A DNA stretch of 64,000 nucleotides from Erythrophleum ivorense (lineage: Eukaryota > Streptophyta > Magnoliopsida > Fabales > Fabaceae): positions 62,001 through 126,000 of the forward strand of contig JAIUCV010000580.1 of NCBI GenBank assembly GCA_026724425.1. Reading direction: 5' to 3'. Below are positions 59,389 to 64,000 of this stretch, piece by piece (position 1 is the first letter of the stretch; the number at the start of each line of letters is the position of its first letter). The notes beneath the pieces were generated by a model that worked only from the letters and a program-made list of their open reading frames with translations, was not told the DNA's origin and did not search any database. A program made the position numbers and the translations under genes.

Positions 59389-60890
59389 ACATTTGATTAT
59401 ATATAATGTTATGTTTCTTGATGTTCGTTGTCCTTATGTTAATAGGGTTGGCATTATGCCATGGTACTTATATGTGAATATCTAAAGGATGGGGCATTTC
59501 AAGCCACAACTTTTATTCACATTATTAAAATTCTAATGGCACTTTTTTTTATGCACAAAACCCCCATTGTTAATAATTCTATTAAATTATTAATGGAGGA
59601 ACACTATATCAATGATTTTAAACCACATGTCCTTTGACCTGGACTTAGGGCATTTTAGTCATTTGAACCAACCAAAATGCATAGTGGTTGTTCTTCACTC
59701 TTTTTAGAAGTAAAGAAACATCCATCTTCATCCTTTGCAACTCCATAACATTTCCATTGATTCTCAACTCAACCATTCTACTAGTTTGCAACTTAGCTAT
59801 CTCTATTGGTTTGTAACCCACCTAACCTAGAGCAAGATATTTCACATTTGGCACATAACTTTGCGGATTAAAGGAATGGAAAGTCTTTTTAAAAAATTAG
59901 AAAATGTCTATTATACCATTACTCAATGCCGCTTTTTATTACTTTCTTTAAAGTAAGGATATGAGTGTCATTCCTTGTCATACTACTCCAATTTTTTTGT
60001 TCTTTTCCATTCCTTCAATTTCCTTCCTTGTGTACTTAGCATAGCATAAGAGGTGGCTTCTTCCTTTTGAGTTGTTTTATCTAGGGCATGGTATTGCTAC
60101 TCTATTTTGCATGGCACTTTTTCATTTTTGCACTTACTTTATTTTGCACAACATTGTACATGCTATGGGTGAGGAATGATAGTTTGCACCAACCACACTA
60201 ATTTTGTTAAAAATATCATAATATCTTATTGCAATTGCTTTTAATTCTCTTCTCCTTTATATCATTAGGCATGCCCTTACTTGCTTAGTCAAGGCACTTA
60301 AACTAAAGTTTGAGATTCCTAAGAGCATCAAGATATAGATTTTTAGGTTACAATATGAAAGGACTAAACCAACTGTAGAGGGACAACATAAATAACACTG
60401 TACTTTTTCTTTTACCTTCAAGTTTTTATGGTTACACCCTTACTATGACAATAAGCAACAAGATCTATAAGTTGTTAAAAGTAATGCCTAGATTTATTTT
60501 TTTGAAAGCTTCCCCTATTGAACCTAAACATTAAGAAAAGGATATAAACATAAATGATAAAGAAAATTTAATATTTGCAGAAAAAGAAAATCAAGCCTTA
60601 TTATTAAAACTATCATATTGGCACTTCTTCATTGCTATTAACTTCAAATTGTCAAACTCAAGTATAAATAAAGGAGATATAACCTAGAATAATCTCATAG
60701 CATAAGAACTAAAAACAAAAGTTCTTACCATTTTATCATATAAATCTCTTCCTATAATACCTTAACTCTCTAACCTTTACTTTATATCACAAGGGCTTAT
60801 CTTAATGCAATTTCATGAAAATCATAGTTTTAGCAGTGAAAATTTGCGTCATTGAAAGCCTAATTAATTTATTATTGGCTTTAGGGACCA
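59389..60890. other. Intergenic, nothing recognised
   Basis: AT-rich sequence without a convincing frame, structural RNA or element end. Confidence 0.4.
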
Positions 60891-61540
60891 TGTGATTTTG
60901 CCAATCTCATTATCCATTCATATGATACTCATTCATATTAGAAACATCATATTTTATTACATGAAACTCATATTTTGGACCACATTTCACAAAAATCAGA
61001 ATTTGATCTCAAGTTGCCAGTGGCTATATACTGATATAAACTTTGAAAATTTATAACTAATTTTAGAAAAATTAAAATCAAGCATATGATAGCTTTTTGG
61101 AAACTCTGAAGCAACTCATGACTAAAAATAATTCTAGACCAAGAAAATAACATTTACTTTATGAAAAACAATAGAACAGTACATCAAGTCATGCTCTTAA
61201 ATAGCTGTAGACCCTAGAACTTCAAAAATTCATAACTCTTTCTATACTAATCCAAATTGAGTGCTTTTAGGGCTATGGAAAGCTCATGATATGCTTATAA
61301 AATTTCATAAGCATTGGACTTCATTTGGCTTTTAAGAGACCCTAGAACCAAAAATGACTATATGAATAGTAACCTTGACAATTTTGCATAATTTGGCCAA
61401 ATTTAAAAAATCATGATAAATTTTATAGAGTTCCAAATTCAGTGTTCTTTAACATTGTGAAAAGCTTTAGTTAAGACCTATTTGTTAGCAAAATTTCATG
61501 CAACAACTCATCCATTTGGTTTTACTTTAGTTCAGGTCAA
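60891..61540. repeat. Diverged repeats resembling plant gypsy LTR sequence
   Basis: Two or three diverged copies of a unit of about 150 bp containing CATAACTCTTTCTATAC, CTATGGAAAGCTCATGATAT and AAAATTTCAT(A/G)CAA. Such sequence is common in plant LTRs. Family and borders are not determined. Confidence 0.35.
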
Positions 61541-62165
61541 GAAATGGTTAATTTGAAGTCCATAAAGGGGTTCATCATGCACGAAATAGCTTTCTTATCA
61601 TTCCACAAGCACTTGAGTACGTATAAAAGTATAATTACAACCTATAAGAGCATCTCAAATGGTCTAAATTATCATGGGGCTTATTCTCACCTTTCTACTT
61701 GCATTTATACACATGAACATAACGGCATATAGATGGCAAAAACTCATATATTCATTCATATGGTTCCAAAATGAATACATTCATCATATTTACATGCATT
61801 TGAACATGTTTAAAGGTTTACATCATACATACATCATAGGGTTACAAATTTTGACATCAATATGCCATCAAAATGCCTAATCATCTATTTCATTGCCAAA
61901 GTCTTATTCTTCAAGATATTTGGCTTACATTTCTTGGTCTACTTGACTCATCTAGACATGGTTAGATATATGTAGGGAAAAAGAGAGATTCAAAGAATTT
62001 TAATAGCTCTTTACCCTTTCAAACATACATAAAGGATGCAATTTCATGTCAAAGAATGCATGTGGATTTAAGCTACAAATGAACATACAAAAATTATTTT
62101 CCTTGTCATATGAACTCATACATGTCAAACATAGGCTCTCAAGGGCATTGGTCTAGCCTCACTCA
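61541..62165. other. Intergenic, nothing recognised
   Basis: Short frames at 61544-61732 and 61674-61880 overlap and look like chance. Confidence 0.35.
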
Positions 62166-62290
62166 ATTTCTTTGGGACTTTTGACTTAACTTCACTTTTC
62201 TTAAGACTTTTGGCTTTGTCTCACTCATTTCTAAGGACGTTTGGCTCATCTTCACCCATGTTAAGGGATTTTTGGCTCATCCTCATCCAC
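62166..62290 (+). repeat. Degenerate tandem repeat, about four units of 31-33 bp
   Basis: Units share GACTTTTGGCT(T/C)A and CTTCAC(C/T)CAT, for example TTTGGCTCATCTTCACCCAT followed by TTTGGCTCATCCTCATCCAC. Confidence 0.7.
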
Positions 62291-64000
62291 TTAAGCCACT
62301 TTGCATTCATAAACATATTTCAAGAAGCATAATGGTACCATAGCAAGTAAGCAATAGCTAAAAACATATCCTATAGTTCAAACATACATACAAGCATCCA
62401 AAGACAAATAAATATCCAAGTAATGCATGTGAGAAAGGTTAGATAGCTACCTTGAAGCAAGATCACAAACTTTTCTGCTTAATAGTTCTTCCCTTCTTCG
62501 CCCAAACACATGCAACTAGGTAGGGCTTGGTTCTTTTGGCCTAGGTACATTAAATAAGGCACAATTCAATCATTAGAGCAAGCTTTAACCTTATACAAAC
62601 TCTATGCATGCGTACTTTCTCATATGGCTCTATTATATTTTCATACAAGGCATAATGAAGCAACTCTTGAAATTCATGATCTTGGCTCCAATTTCTCATT
62701 CAATCTAAGTCTCTTGACTCCATTTAGGCTTCTTAGAGCCATCGCAATTTTAATTGAAGGAGTCTAGATACAAGTTGCTTTTTTATGTTTTAACATAGGG
62801 CCTGCACTTTTATCTCACAAATCATGATTCCTAAATTCATTCCAATGCTTCCTTTGATATTTACTAGTAATATCTAGTCCTTTTCTAGCCTTAAAATGAA
62901 TTAAAACTCTCCCTAGGTATTTAGTTTTGGTTTAGCTGAGACATGCACAAGCTAATGCATCTATGGAGTTTGCTTGCTTATTTTAAGGGAATTGGCACTT
63001 GTAAGACTTTCTATACATCTTGAGAACTCATTCACACTCTTAGACAACATAAATTATCATTAGAAAGTCTCATATTTGCCAAGGTACACCAAAATCCCTA
63101 ATTGCCATGACTTGATTTCTAATGCTTCTCATTTAATTTCAATTACATATTCTTAATTCCCACACTCTAAAACCTATGTTTCCTCTTTCGTTTGGTCAGA
63201 ATTTATCTCCTATTGGATGATCCTAAGGCTGGCCAAAGCTCACCATGGGAGAAGGGACAAGAAGAAAAAATAAAAGTAATGGTTTCTTACATTGTTTTCT
63301 AGCTTTTTCAAGGTGTTTTCTTATGCTTTTAAGAGCTCTTACAAACTCTCCCTTCTCCTTGCTGAACCAACCATAAAAAAACCCTAATTCAATCATCTAA
63401 ACCATGGGAGAAGAGAGGAGAAGGAGGGGAACAAGGTTGCTAAAGGAAAAAGCGAGGAAAAAGCTTTAAATCTTTATCTTTTTTTAAGTCTGTCCTTCCT
63501 CCTCGGCTCCCTCTTTGTATGCCTCTCTTAGTTAGTCTCTTCTATGGTTTTAGGTAGAACTAAAGTCAGTGGAATAAGGAAAAGAAGAGGGCATGAGATA
63601 TATAAGAACAAGGCTTCTTAAAACACCTTTTTTAAATTTTCATCTTGTCCCCTTTCTTTGGTTCTTGCTATTTAGGTTTATTTCAACTCCTTTTTGAGAA
63701 CCATCTTTTTTATTACAAAATTTAAGTCCTCTAACTTATAAAATACCTTTAGTTTCACCCAAATTGGATTAAAAACCTTTATGAACAAACTAGTTAAAGT
63801 TCAGGTTAACTGACGCTGTAAAACATAAACTGGAGGGGTTTGAACTATTTTAGGGGTTCCTATAATTTTTATGGCCTCTGAGAATTTCAAAAAACTCAAT
63901 TTTTTTATTTGAAGATCCCTCCTTTGAGTTTTCTAAAAAGTGCCCAAAATTATGAAAATGCCATTGCGTATTTTCAAAATTTTTTGTAGCTTTTTTAGTT
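62291..64000. other. Probable long-LTR or other repeat sequence, unassigned
   Basis: On the - strand, 63100-63600 has a leader-like pattern (CCATGGGAGAAG twice, CAATGTAAGAAACC as a possible splice donor) reminiscent of the long LTRs in this window, but direct homology to families A or B was not found. The sequence is cut by the window end. Confidence 0.3.

Overview
The window is AT-rich plant nuclear DNA, almost certainly from a eudicot. Every part that can be read is a transposable element, a remnant of one, or a decayed host gene fragment. I found no intact host gene, no rRNA or tRNA gene and no CRISPR. Evidence for a plant: a CACTA (En/Spm) element with plant-type TNP2 and TNPA-like genes; Ty3/gypsy elements primed by initiator tRNA-Met (TGGTATCAGAGC); a plant mobile domain pseudogene; a signal peptide peptidase-like pseudogene with GT-AG introns.

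Layout. 1-6410: 3' part of a CACTA transposon with decayed TNP2/DUF4218/DUF4216 and TNPA-like genes, subterminal repeats and a recognisable terminus. 6427-16090: the most striking object, a giant inverted repeat made from one young Ty3/gypsy family. The left arm (LTR, leader, gag, protease, + strand) and right arm (same parts, - strand) are about 3.49 kb each and nearly identical. They enclose a 2.68 kb loop with reverse transcriptase, RNase H and integrase on the - strand. Both LTRs point inward, so a transcript from either would fold into a very long hairpin RNA.

16.1-28.9 kb: AT-rich intergenic sequence with a fold-back element, MITE-like pieces, a dispersed direct duplication, a plant mobile domain pseudogene and a fragment of LTR family B. 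28949-41952: a complete but dead Ty3/gypsy element (family A) with very long LTRs (about 3.2 kb), PBS, polypurine tract and a chromodomain-like relic. Its 3' LTR is split by a solo LTR of the related family B. 42.7-44.85 kb: signal peptide peptidase-like (SPPL) pseudogene exons with the catalytic motif altered. 45679 to about 56.6 kb: an old chromodomain Ty3/gypsy element (C) split by a solo B LTR (46007-51946, TSD ATTGA), itself split by a solo A LTR (46839-49985, TSD CTAAT).

56.6-64 kb: no intact gene; a long imperfect inverted repeat (57.75-59.39 kb, MULE-like or fold-back), short tandem repeats, and sequence resembling LTRs of unassigned families.

The target-site duplications and interruptions give relative insertion orders: C before B before A in one stack, and A before B in the other. 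The gypsy inverted repeat looks like the most recent event because its arms differ little. Positions were read by eye; boundaries given as approximate may move by tens of bases.
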